Shown: positions 13,570-19,764 of the stretch, piece by piece
Layout: every line of letters starts with the position of its first letter
Numbering within the stretch: the stretch's first letter is position 1
Source of the DNA: Clostridiales bacterium
Lineage (GTDB): Bacteria; Bacillota; Clostridia; Oscillospirales; Oscillospiraceae
Assembly: GCA_004557075.1 (NCBI GenBank)
Contig: SFEX01000040.1
Coordinates: forward strand, 1 to 19,764
DNA: 19,764 nucleotides
Reading direction: 5' to 3'
Made by a program: the position numbers and the translations under genes
The notes under the pieces: model-generated
Databases searched by the model: none
Seen by the model: only the letters and a program-made list of their open reading frames with translations
Told to the model about the DNA's origin: nothing

Positions 13570-14442
13570 TTATATCGCCGCAAGGGCGTCTTCGATGTCC
13601 GAGGTGAGACTGACCGTGCCGCCGGAGGTGTATCCGGCGGGGATCGTGACAGAGGCCGCGGTCAGACCATCGATAGAAGCGGTCACGGAGCCGTTGTCCG
13701 GCATGGTGCCTTCGATCTTCACACCGTTCACATAGGCGGTCTTTTCCACGAGAATGTTGGCCGCGACTGCGTCCGCGTCGGTCGTGTCCACAAAGTTCGC
13801 GGGGATGGCGGCGACTGTCACCTTGGACAGGACCTTGCCGCTGGTCGGCGTGACTGCCTGGGACGCCTTGGTGGGCGTGACGGACTTCTCCTCCGTGGTG
13901 ATGGATACCTTGCCGCTCCCGGAGTGGTAGCCCTTGGGTATGGTGTAGCTTTTAGTGGTGGTGTTCAGGGTCTTGGTCACCGTGCCGTTGTTCGTCATCG
14001 TACCCGTGGTGACCTTGCCGGCAGCGTCCACAAAGACCTTTCCGGTCAGCACATCGTCCGCTCCGGCGGTGACGCTTGAAACATCCTGAAAGGCGTCCGG
14101 GATAGCGCCGACTGTGACGTCGGACAGGCCGTAGTAGCCGCTGTCCGGGGTGATAGCCTGCTGTGTCTTCGTAGGGGTTATGGTCTTGGACTGGAGGCTG
14201 TAGTTGCCGCCGCCTGCCACGCCGGAGACCGTGCCGGATCCGTTATGGTATCCGGCGGGAATCGTGTAGGTATCGCCCTCCTGGACGGTCGCCGAGACGG
14301 CTCCGCGGTTCTCGATGTTCTGCACGGCGCTCGCGCAGGCGTCCAGATTCGCGGCTGCCGGGACAAGCCCCAGGCTGACGAGTTTCGTTCGTATGGTGTT
14401 TCTGTCCGTCTGGATACGGGACAGTTCGCTTGAGATGCTCAT
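13570..14442 (-). CDS. Repeat-containing tail fibre/decoration-like protein
   Basis: This 290-aa protein starts at ATG 14442, 8 nt after AAGGAGG. The first 45 residues are helical (MSISSELSRIQTDRNTIRTK), then beta-rich repeats of about 100 residues follow. The motif TIP-x-GY(H)-x-(G/S)SG-x-V recurs at about 60-71, 167-178 and 266-277, and SVTPTKASQAVTP-type segments recur at 87-99 and 187-199, followed by (L)SDVTV-x-AIP. I recall such repeats in many Firmicute prophage tail proteins, where they are thought to decorate the tail or bind host surface sugars. It is unusual only in lying upstream of the tape measure gene. Virion location is inferred. Confidence 0.7.
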   Translation of the reverse strand: MSISSELSRIQTDRNTIRTKLVSLGLVPAAANLDACASAVQNIENRGAVSATVQEGDTYTIPAGYHNGSGTVSGVAGGGNYSLQSKTITPTKTQQAITPDSGYYGLSDVTVGAIPDAFQDVSSVTAGADDVLTGKVFVDAAGKVTTGTMTNNGTVTKTLNTTTKSYTIPKGYHSGSGKVSITTEEKSVTPTKASQAVTPTSGKVLSKVTVAAIPANFVDTTDADAVAANILVEKTAYVNGVKIEGTMPDNGSVTASIDGLTAASVTIPAGYTSGGTVSLTSDIEDALAAI

Positions 14443-14455
14443 GGGGTGTTCCTCC

Positions 14456-14746
14456 TTAGATGGTTTTGAGCAGCACGTCGATGTTGCCGAGAGCGGTCTG
14501 AACGGCTGCGGATGTGATCGGCAGCGTATTGTCCGTTTCCGCCGAAGAAGCCACCTCCACAGCGAGTCTTCCGTCGCCGTCCCACATCAAGGCGTGGCCG
14601 AGACGAAGGTCGGAAGCGGTGAAGCCTCCGGCTCTGACCTCGCCGTTCAGGCTACCGTCAAGGGAAATGCCGCTCCCGGAAAGAGTGCCTTTCAGAGGAA
14701 ACTGGTTCTGGGAAAGCGCTCCGTGAAGTACAGCGGTATCATCCAT
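14456..14746 (-). CDS. Small Gly/Ser-rich tail accessory protein
   Basis: This 96-aa protein starts at ATG 14746, 10 nt after GGAG, overlapping the upstream gene end by 8 nt. The sequence has repetitive strand-like segments (LKGTLSGSGISLDGSLNGEV), then HALMWDGDGRLAVEVASSAE, and a helical C-terminus (SAAVQTALGNIDVLLKTI). The alternating Gly/Leu pattern is typical of small fibre-like phage proteins. Its place among the accessory tail genes supports a virion role, but I do not recognise a named family. Confidence 0.6.
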   Translation of the reverse strand: MDDTAVLHGALSQNQFPLKGTLSGSGISLDGSLNGEVRAGGFTASDLRLGHALMWDGDGRLAVEVASSAETDNTLPITSAAVQTALGNIDVLLKTI

Positions 14747-15056
14747 TGGCGGTCAGCTCCTTCCTGTGCAGCAGCTCCTTCGTGGAGATCTGCATGACAT
14801 TCGTGGCAAGAACGGAAGCGCCTATGAGGACACGCAGCTGAACGAGGGCTGTGCGGTTGTCCGGGAACAGGAGCGTTTCCGCCTGCGACAGCGTAACGCT
14901 CACCTGTGTCCCGTCGCCGGAAAGGGTGAGATCGTCGAGCGTTTTGAGGATCGTCACCTTGTCGCAGCGGATACACAGTTCAGCCGCGCTGCAGCGGGAG
15001 ATATCCTCGTCAAGAGTGACAGTAAGTGTCGGGGTCGTGCCGGGTATCATGTTCAT
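14739..15056 (-). CDS. Small conserved phage tail protein ('IPGTTPT' family)
   Basis: This 105-aa protein starts at ATG 15056, 8 nt after AAAGGAGG and 14 nt after the stop of the frameshifted chaperone product. It opens MNMIPGTTPTLTVTLDEDIS and continues with probable beta strands (AELCIRCDKVTILKTLDD, TQVSVTLSQAETLLF, ALVQLRVLIGASVLATNVM). The same start and strand pattern occurs in small proteins of many Firmicute phages, encoded near fibre genes, with no assigned function. The fold looks like a single beta-sandwich domain. Confidence 0.65.
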   Translation of the reverse strand: MNMIPGTTPTLTVTLDEDISRCSAAELCIRCDKVTILKTLDDLTLSGDGTQVSVTLSQAETLLFPDNRTALVQLRVLIGASVLATNVMQISTKELLHRKELTANG

Positions 15057-15070
15057 CGTTCATCCCTCCT

Positions 15071-15642
15071 TTAGATTCCGTCCGGGATGATATCGTCAAT
15101 GAATCGCTCCCGCTTCGGCTGCGCGCTGCCCGTGTACTGCCTGTGGCATTCCCACAGATCAAGGAGCAGGCCGAAGGGCGTGAGCCACACTTCGTCCTGC
15201 GTCAGATGCAGATGGGCAAGGCCGTAGTAAAGAAGCCGGGTAAACAACTCATCGTCGCTTACTCGGCTTCCGTGTTTTTTGGGTCAGGCTCACTTTCCAC
15301 ATTCCGTTTGGTGCCGCGATACAGAGCCTCGGTGATCGCGGCTTTGTATCCGGACAGGTCAGACGGCACGGTGAGCAGTTCGACCTCCTCCTCGGAGAGG
15401 AGCGGCTTCGGCTCGTCCCTGTGCCGGAGGTTGTGGATAAGGATCGCCTGGTTGGCGAGGATCGTGATGAGCCAGACCACTTCGGTGATTGCCATCTCGA
15501 AGTTCTCGCTCTTCATGAGTTTGTCGCCCAGGTTCTCAAGACCGCCGTAGCGGCCGGCGATCTCCTTGGTCGCTCTGGTTGTGAGGATCAGTTCGTAGTC
15601 CTCGCCGCCGATGTTGATGACAGAACTTCTTTCGTTAGCCAT
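15071..15642 (-). CDS. Tail assembly chaperone, -1 frameshift product (gpGT-like)
   Basis: This 190-aa product needs a -1 shift at the A AAA AAC site (15274-15280). The first 123 residues are the shorter chaperone; the next 67 start HGSRVSDDELFTRLLYYGLA, contain LTQDEVWLTPFGLLLDLWEC and end in TAA at 15071. The extension has no usable ATG or ribosome-binding site in its frame, and its sequence matches the C-terminal domain I know from Firmicute tail chaperones. In lambda and relatives the G and GT products coat the tape measure protein and recruit the tail tube protein. The position between the major tail protein and the tape measure gene fits this exactly. Confidence 0.85.
15232..15280 (-). 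promoter_or_regulatory. Programmed -1 frameshift signal: slippery heptamer and stem-loop
   Basis: The heptamer A AAA AAC is in the zero frame at 15274-15280. After a 3-nt spacer a long stem-loop fills 15232-15270: 7 bp (GAAGCCG with CGGCUUC), one mismatch, then 9 bp including two G-U pairs, closing a GAUGA loop. The zero-frame stop codon is inside the stem. The -1 frame then runs open for 67 codons. Confidence 0.88.
15259..15642 (-). CDS. Tail assembly chaperone, short form (gpG-like)
   Basis: This 127-aa protein starts at ATG 15642, 7 nt after AAGGAGG, 12 nt after the major tail protein stop. It has a short beta start (SVINIGGEDYELILTTRAT) and a helical body (KEIAGRYGGLENLGDKLMKS, EVVWLITILANQAILIHNL), as in the Firmicute phage chaperone family. 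The C-terminus is charged and codes the slippery sequence; translation without a shift ends at TAA (15259-15261), which is inside the downstream stem-loop. It would be the major product and outnumber the frameshifted form. Confidence 0.85.
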   Translation of the reverse strand: MANERSSVINIGGEDYELILTTRATKEIAGRYGGLENLGDKLMKSENFEMAITEVVWLITILANQAILIHNLRHRDEPKPLLSEEEVELLTVPSDLSGYKAAITEALYRGTKRNVESEPDPKNTEAE

Positions 15643-15654
15643 GACCGTCCCTCC

Positions 15655-16278
15655 TTAAGAATCCAGCCCACCGGGCAGGTTGATGGGGTTCAGATTCAGA
15701 TCGCCCGCCGGTTCATACACTTCACTGTACCATCCGTCGATGACAGACTGGTCGACGCCTTCCGTACCTTCCGTGACCTCGGCTTTCCAGGGATGCTTGC
15801 CGAACGCGTCCACCTTGTTCCGGCGCATGATGGTGCCTTCGATGGTGGGCGTGGAGAAGGTGATGGAATCGCCCTTCGTGGCGAGGTTGGTCGCAGGGAT
15901 GCCGAACTTCACGCGGTAGAGCCAGTAGTAGCGGTATTTGCCGTTGGACTTCTTGGCGCGGAAGCCGACCGCCACAGGATCGCCGCCGTCTTCGGACGCG
16001 GAGATCACCACGCCGTTCAGATCGATGGTGGAGCCGGTTAGATCTCCGGCCACAGCAGCGCCGATGTCATCGACGCCCAGGGACAGGGTGCCGGACTTGA
16101 ACTCCTTGACCACCTCGGCAGCGCCGTCATCCGCGTAGAGGACGGCTTCGTTCAGTTCCACGGAAAGGTCTGCGGTCATCGCCTTGGCAAGCACCTGCGG
16201 AGTGCCGTAGGTTTCATTGCCGTTATCGTCTTCCGTGATCTTGGAGTAGAACAGTTTATCAAGACCGATCGTTGCCAT
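15655..16278 (-). CDS. Major tail protein (phi13 family tail tube)
   Basis: This 207-aa protein starts at ATG 16278, 8 nt after CGGAGG. Family features are MATIGLDKLFYSKITEDDNG, then KAMTADLSVELNEAVLYADD, FKSGTLSLGVDDIGAAVAGD, VAVGFRAKKSNGKYRYYWLY and IEGTIMRRN. These mark the phi13-type tail tube protein common in Firmicute siphophages. It forms the hexameric rings of the non-contractile tube, stacked to the length set by the tape measure protein. There is no C-terminal Ig-like extension. The gene sits between the tail-terminator-like gene and the chaperone pair, as expected. Confidence 0.9.
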   Translation of the reverse strand: MATIGLDKLFYSKITEDDNGNETYGTPQVLAKAMTADLSVELNEAVLYADDGAAEVVKEFKSGTLSLGVDDIGAAVAGDLTGSTIDLNGVVISASEDGGDPVAVGFRAKKSNGKYRYYWLYRVKFGIPATNLATKGDSITFSTPTIEGTIMRRNKVDAFGKHPWKAEVTEGTEGVDQSVIDGWYSEVYEPAGDLNLNPINLPGGLDS

Positions 16279-16281
16279 GTT

Positions 16282-16623
16282 TCATTCCTCCGTTTCATAG
16301 AATTTGGCCACATCCACCGTGTAAAGGTGGTAGCCCGTATCGGTTTCATATCCGTTGTACCTTCTGTCGGTGATGGTGTAATCGCCGTTCAGAAGGATAC
16401 GGACGAGTTGTTTTTTGGCGGCTGTATAGCTGCCATTTGTAAAAATGGAAACGCGGACTTCCTGGATCTCCACGCCTGGAAGATTGTCGGCGTGAAGGTC
16501 GAAGGTGTCCGCAAGCGGAGTCAACACGATGTACCGCTCCGGGGCCTTGTCCGTCATGGCACCTGTTTCCACGGGAATGCCGAGCGCGGAAAGGTCATTT
16601 TTCAGTTCAGACAGCAGACTCAT
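16282..16623 (-). CDS. Tail terminator/completion protein (gp17-like)
   Basis: This 113-aa protein starts at ATG 16623, 7 nt after GGAGGAGG, sharing ATGA with the gp10-like gene. It begins with a helix (MSLLSELKNDLSALGIPVET) and then a small alpha/beta domain (RYIVLTPLADTFDLHADN, VEIQEVRVSIFTNGSYTAAK, GYHLYTVDVAKFYE). Length, fold pattern and position between gp10-like and tail tube genes match the DUF3168/SPP1 gp17 type of protein that caps the tail where it joins the head. The family call is by pattern and context. Confidence 0.75.
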   Translation of the reverse strand: MSLLSELKNDLSALGIPVETGAMTDKAPERYIVLTPLADTFDLHADNLPGVEIQEVRVSIFTNGSYTAAKKQLVRILLNGDYTITDRRYNGYETDTGYHLYTVDVAKFYETEE

Positions 16624-17048
16624 TTTCCGACCTCCTCCTCAAGAGCGCGCTTCATCGCCTCGATACAGGCGGAGCGTGACGCGGACTTGGCGGGTTTGAG
16701 GAACGGCTTGGGTGCCTGCCCGTGTCTGCCGTATTCCAGGATATTGGCGATCTTGGCGTTGGAGTCGCCGTCACGGCGCGGTTCAGCGAAGCCGACCTTC
16801 ACGTTGTGATTGCCGTTTCTGTCGAGCCTGACGCCGGAAGTACCGAGCGCGGCCAGGAGCTGCCCGGTGGACCGGGATCTTTTCTTCGTGCCTCTGCCGA
16901 TGACGCCCGCGAGATTGGAGCGCACCTTTGCCTCCACGATCTCCGCGCCGGCGTTCAGTACCCGTTCCGCCATGCCGTCCTCGTCTTTCGCGAGGCGAGA
17001 CAGCTTTTCCAGGAACTCGTCAGGCATTTTGATATCCGCTTTAGCCAC
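16620..17048 (-). CDS. HK97 gp10-like head-tail joining protein
   Basis: This 142-aa protein starts with GTG at 17048 (AKADIKMPDEFLEKLSRLAK), with AAAGGTGG upstream; ATG at 17027 is an alternative. The gene overlaps the adaptor end by 8 nt. Typical family features are the helical N-terminus, AERVLNAGAEIVEAKVRSNL, a basic GRGTKKRSRSTGQLLAALG segment, KVGFAEPRRDGDSNAKIANI, LEYGRHGQAPKPFLKPA and a final helix. The EYG-x-x-x-x-x-PKPFLKPA motif is characteristic of HK97 gp10-like proteins, which help build the head-tail interface. Confidence 0.88.
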   Translation of the reverse strand: MAKADIKMPDEFLEKLSRLAKDEDGMAERVLNAGAEIVEAKVRSNLAGVIGRGTKKRSRSTGQLLAALGTSGVRLDRNGNHNVKVGFAEPRRDGDSNAKIANILEYGRHGQAPKPFLKPAKSASRSACIEAMKRALEEEVGK

Positions 17049-17376
17049 GGCTTGCCACCACCTTTCTCGCAAGGATCTCCGTGTACATCCCGCGGCCTTT
17101 CACATCCTCCACGGAGATGATGTTGAACCGTTCGCCGTCACAGACGAGCAGCTGCTCCGTGGTGATCTTAAGACCGGGTACAGCCCGGAGCCGGAAAAGG
17201 TCGGTGGCGTCGGAGAACGCGGCGAGGTTCGCCCAGCGTTCCGAGCCGTGCCGGCCTTCCCGGTAGACGCGAACGGAGGCGAGGGTCACTTCCCGGTCGG
17301 AAGCGAAGCCCTCGTCATCCGTCACTCGACGGTTTTCGACAATAACCGCCATGCGGTTCATCTTTCCGAAGCTCAT
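17041..17376 (-). CDS. Head-tail adaptor (SPP1 gp16-like)
   Basis: This 111-aa protein starts at ATG 17376, just after the connector stop with AAGGTG 4 nt upstream. It has the small beta-barrel pattern of phage head-tail joining proteins: MNRMAVIVENRRVTDDEGFA, VRVYREGRHGSERWANLAAF, FRLRAVPGLKITTEQLLVCD and FNIISVEDVKGRGMYTEILA. This stopper-like ring follows the connector in the assembled neck. Gene order (connector, adaptor, gp10, terminator, tube) fits the standard arrangement and supports the call. Confidence 0.85.
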   Translation of the reverse strand: MSFGKMNRMAVIVENRRVTDDEGFASDREVTLASVRVYREGRHGSERWANLAAFSDATDLFRLRAVPGLKITTEQLLVCDGERFNIISVEDVKGRGMYTEILARKVVASRG

Positions 17377-17377
17377 G

Positions 17378-17689
17378 TCACACCTTCCAGTCCCGGTCGA
17401 GCCGAAGAAGCAGGTTGACCGTGTTCCACACCTGCTGGGCGGCCTGCGGGTTGTCGGCGAAGAAACCGCCCGTTGAACCGTCCCTGGATTCGTAGAAGTG
17501 GCTTGCCAGCATGATCACCGCCTGCTCTGTGGTAGGCGGCATCTCATTGCCGGAGTAGTAGCCCTCCCGGATGTGCTGATAACTTTCGGCATAGGAAACG
17601 GCCGCGGTGATGTAGCCCTTCAACAGATCATCGTCGGCCGTATGGTCAAGAATAAGGTTTGCCTTGACTTTCTCCAAAAGAGCGTCCAT
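17378..17689 (-). CDS. Head-tail connector (HK97 gp6-like)
   Basis: This 103-aa protein starts at ATG 17689 because AAGGAGG is 8 nt upstream; a GTG one codon earlier is possible. It is almost all helical: MDALLEKVKANLILDHTADD, LLKGYITAAVSYAESYQHI, EQAVIMLASHFYESRDGS and NTVNLLLRLDRDW. The L..D.....D.LL..YI..A pattern, the AV.ML..H.YE.R segment and the length fit the gp6/gp15-like connectors that form a ring below the portal. It lies directly after the capsid gene, with 1 nt separating it from the adaptor. Confidence 0.87.
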   Translation of the reverse strand: MDALLEKVKANLILDHTADDDLLKGYITAAVSYAESYQHIREGYYSGNEMPPTTEQAVIMLASHFYESRDGSTGGFFADNPQAAQQVWNTVNLLLRLDRDWKV

Positions 17690-17709
17690 CACCGCGACCT
17701 CCTTTCAGA

Positions 17710-18924
17710 TCAGTTGCCGGAGGCGGCGGTGCCCTTGACCTTCAGCAGTTTGACCGCCTCGGGAAGGACCAGCTTGCCGTCCACGCGCTCCTTGGCGACG
17801 AAGCCGACCATGCCGTTGCCCGCGAACAGTTCCTTCAGTTCAGCGAAGGAGCGGGTGCCTCTGTCGCCGATGTTATAGTAGGAGAAGTCACCGAAAGCCA
17901 GACAGGGCTTGCCGGCTGCGGGTTCGGGGAAATACGGAGAGGTGTAGATCTCGTAGCCCAGGCAGCGGTCAGGCTCGCCCGCCTGCAGAGCGGGCTGCCA
18001 CAGATACTGACCGTTCTCGTCCTTCAGCTTGCGGAGGGCGGCGACGCACTTGTCGTTGGTCAGGAACACAGCCTTCTTGCGGTAGGGGCGCTTGAGGGAG
18101 TACACCAGGTCGATGACGTCATCGGCGGTAACAGACGCTCCGGCAGTGATCTTGCCGACTTCAGCACCGCCCGTAGCGGCCAGGATGCCGAGAGGCTGAC
18201 CCACGCCGGTACCGTTGATAAAGGCGTCCTCCTCGGCGTTGGACAGAGCCTTGCCGAACTGCTCGATGAGGTAGTTCTCCAGGCGGAAAGCGTTGTCATA
18301 GAGAAGCTCTTCGGTGACTTTCACAGCCACGTGCAGCTTGTGGGCGTCGAGGATGATCTGATCGAAGGTGGCGTCACCGAAGGTCAGTGCGCCGCCTTCC
18401 TCGATCCACGCCGCAGCGGGCTTGGTGGCGGCGATGTTGATCTTATGCTCGCCGGAAGTGGTGATGCGGGTGCCGAGACGGCGCATCACATTGTCCTCGG
18501 TGAGGATGTCGATGAGGCGGGAGTCGTACTCGTCAGGGACGAGGTAGCCGCCGTTGGCGTCGATGCCCTCCTGCAGGACGTTGCTGATCTGACGGAAGTT
18601 GGTACGGAGGGCGGTCAGCATCGCCTTTCTGTACTCATCGGAGGCGCGGCCGGTCTTCTGGGGCTTGTCCTCCATGCCGCCGTTCATGGGCTTCGCGGTG
18701 ATGGGAGTACTGACGGGCTTCGCCATCTCGGCGTCCATAGCCTCCATCGCCTGCAGACGCTCGATCTCGGCGCTGTAGTTTCTGACCTTCTGCTCCATCT
18801 CGGCATAGGTCCTGGCGTCGGCCTCGGAAAGCAGTCCGTCCTTGTCGCGGCGGCTCTCCACAAACGCCTTCGCGGCGTTCCAGGCCTGGTTTCTCTTCTC
18901 GATCATTTCAAGAGTCTTGTTCAT
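17710..18924 (-). CDS. HK97-fold major capsid protein
   Basis: This 404-aa protein starts at ATG 18924, 8 nt after GGAGG, which lies in the last codons of the protease gene. Residues 1 to about 95 form a charged coiled-coil region (RNQAWNAAKAFVESRRDKDG, TYAEMEQKVRNYSAEIERLQ), the scaffold-like delta domain normally removed by the prohead protease. The mature HK97 fold follows: LQEGIDANGGYLVPDEYDSR, KINIAATKPAAAWIEEGGAL, VAVKVTEELLYDNAFRLENY, and the hallmark FINGTGVGQPLGIL at 235-248. The C-terminal part has AVFLTNDKCVAALRKLKDENG and YNIGDRGTRSFAEL. The cleavage site is not evident by eye. Confidence 0.93.
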   Translation of the reverse strand: MNKTLEMIEKRNQAWNAAKAFVESRRDKDGLLSEADARTYAEMEQKVRNYSAEIERLQAMEAMDAEMAKPVSTPITAKPMNGGMEDKPQKTGRASDEYRKAMLTALRTNFRQISNVLQEGIDANGGYLVPDEYDSRLIDILTEDNVMRRLGTRITTSGEHKINIAATKPAAAWIEEGGALTFGDATFDQIILDAHKLHVAVKVTEELLYDNAFRLENYLIEQFGKALSNAEEDAFINGTGVGQPLGILAATGGAEVGKITAGASVTADDVIDLVYSLKRPYRKKAVFLTNDKCVAALRKLKDENGQYLWQPALQAGEPDRCLGYEIYTSPYFPEPAAGKPCLAFGDFSYYNIGDRGTRSFAELKELFAGNGMVGFVAKERVDGKLVLPEAVKLLKVKGTAASGN

Positions 18925-18929
18925 GGTCT

Positions 18930-19688
18930 TTACCTCCAGTTTTTCATTAGATTGAGCCGCTCCATCAGGGAATCGGCCTTGACCTTGGGCTGTTCGTTCG
19001 TTTTGGGTCTGGTTTTGCATTTGGCGGCGATCTTGTCCATCAGGCTGTTCACGACCGCCGTCTCGGAGAACGGCTCTCCGTCATCCGGAGGAACAAGGTC
19101 CTCCTCGACAGCGAGAGCTTCCGAGCGTTTCATGATCTCGTCGGCGAAGCCCAGCTCGACGGCGCGGTTCGCGTCCATCCAGGTTTCCGCGTCCATGAGG
19201 TGGGACAGCCTGGCGCGGGAAAGCCCGGTCTTGATCTCGTAGGCGTTGATGATGGAATCCTTGACCTCCGAGAGCATGGCGATGGCTTTCTCCATTTCCG
19301 CAGCGTCGCCGATAGCGATGGTGGCGGGGTTGTGGATCATCATCATGGACACCGGGGACACCAGCACCTTCGTTCCCGCCATAGCGATGACCGAAGCCGC
19401 CGAAGCCGCGATGCCGTCGATCTTGACCGTGACGCTGCCCTTGTAATCCATCAGCATATTGTAGATTTGGGCGGCCGCCACGCAGTCACCGCCGGGCGAG
19501 TTGATCCACACCACGATGTCGCCCTCGCCGGCGTTCAGTTCCTCTTTGAAGAGCTGGGGCGTGACGTCATCATCGAACCAGCTTTCCTCGGCGATGGTGC
19601 CGTTCAGAAACAGCGTTCTCTCCGTCATCGGGGTCTGATCCGTCTGGTTCGTCACCGTCCTGTTCTTCCACTTCCAGAACTTCTTCAT
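18930..19688 (-). CDS. Prohead protease, ClpP-type serine peptidase
   Basis: This 252-aa protein starts at ATG 19688, 6 nt after GGAGG. It has the ClpP/crotonase-like fold: FLNGTIAEESWFDDDVTPQL, VVWINSPGGDCVAAAQIYNM, the nucleophile motif DGIAASAASVIAMAG (Ser96), MMMIHNPATIAIG (His119), and ETWMDANRAVELGFADEI. These are the signatures of ClpP-like head maturation proteases, which cleave the delta domain of the capsid protein. A charged C-terminal tail (about 185-252) follows. The first 40 codons overlap the portal C-terminus by 119 nt in another frame, an unusually long overlap. The gene ends 5 nt before the capsid ATG. Confidence 0.92.
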   Translation of the reverse strand: MKKFWKWKNRTVTNQTDQTPMTERTLFLNGTIAEESWFDDDVTPQLFKEELNAGEGDIVVWINSPGGDCVAAAQIYNMLMDYKGSVTVKIDGIAASAASVIAMAGTKVLVSPVSMMMIHNPATIAIGDAAEMEKAIAMLSEVKDSIINAYEIKTGLSRARLSHLMDAETWMDANRAVELGFADEIMKRSEALAVEEDLVPPDDGEPFSETAVVNSLMDKIAAKCKTRPKTNEQPKVKADSLMERLNLMKNWR

Positions 19689-19764
19689 CTGAGTCCTCCT
19701 TTCCGGTTTCTGTATTCGCAAAAGCGCCCGCGTCCTTGAGCGGGAGCATATTGCCGTTGATGAG
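19570..19764 (-). CDS. Portal protein, C-terminal end (partial)
   Basis: The frame enters from the right edge without a start and ends in TGA at 19570-19572, giving 64 residues. It reads LINGNMLPLKDAGAF, a segment typical of the end of phage portal proteins, then a long acidic tail (KEDSDEEVLEVEEQDGDEPD and beyond) and a basic finish (HHRRGKLVR). The place directly before the ClpP-type protease is the usual position of the portal gene. The last 119 nt are shared with the protease in another frame. The portal call rests on the short N-terminal match and on context. Confidence 0.7.
   Translation of the reverse strand, partial: LINGNMLPLKDAGAFANTETGKEDSDEEVLEVEEQDGDEPDGSDPDDGENAVSERHHRRGKLVR

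Noticed and set aside
18331..19242. A 303-codon open frame on the plus strand opposite the capsid and protease genes
   Set aside because: It is a mirror of two certain genes, crosses their boundary, and its Leu/Gly/His-rich composition is typical of antisense frames.
1..19764. CRISPR arrays, tRNA genes, transposases, integrase or diversity-generating retroelement
   Set aside because: No regularly spaced repeats, no tRNA-like cloverleaf, no transposase, recombinase or reverse transcriptase motifs were seen on either strand. The repeats in the tape measure gene are coding.

Overview
The window is a segment of a tailed-phage genome, most likely an integrated prophage, from a Gram-positive Firmicute of the Clostridia type (inference). 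The evidence is strong GGAGG ribosome-binding sites at almost every gene, a siphovirus head-tail gene set of Firmicute families (phi13-type major tail protein, SPP1-type adaptor, phi29/TcdE-type holin, DUF859 minor structural protein), and a moderately GC-rich backbone broken by two clearly AT-rich blocks.

The late operon runs right to left on the minus strand. In transcription order it holds the portal C-terminus (cut by the window edge), ClpP-type prohead protease, HK97-fold major capsid protein, gp6-like connector, head-tail adaptor, HK97 gp10-like protein, tail-terminator-like protein, major tail protein and tail assembly chaperone. The chaperone has a -1 programmed frameshift (A AAA AAC plus a long stem-loop) that makes a G/GT-type pair. 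Next come four small accessory tail proteins, the tape measure protein with six 44-residue tandem repeats, the distal tail protein and the tail-associated (Prophage_tail) protein. After the first AT-rich insertion (about 5.7-8.28 kb) come the DUF859/collar receptor-binding candidate, holin and endolysin, ending at a terminator near 2.44 kb. Isoleucine codon use changes sharply inside the tape measure gene near 11.6 kb, which suggests that the head-tail half and the baseplate-lysis half have different origins.

Two AT-rich cargo modules stand out. Cargo A (about 0.85-2.4 kb, plus strand) opposes the late operon and has its own consensus promoter. It encodes a 119-aa one-helix protein resembling effector-associated EACC1-type components, overlapped by a 363-aa HExxH metallopeptidase-like protein. 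Cargo B (about 5.7-8.28 kb, minus strand) interrupts the late operon. It has its own consensus promoter, a 239-aa alpha/beta protein, a 511-aa protein with a possible nuclease-like N-terminus and a hydrophobic glycine-rich C-terminal half, a possible 34-codon membrane peptide, and a terminator-like hairpin. Both look like lysogeny-expressed conflict or defence cargo, but this is inference: no function could be tested here.

The left end (1-660) holds two overlapping small minus-strand genes typical of clostridial phages and ICEs, behind a leader that can fold so as to sequester the ribosome-binding site. Two strong minus-strand terminators lie just upstream of that leader.
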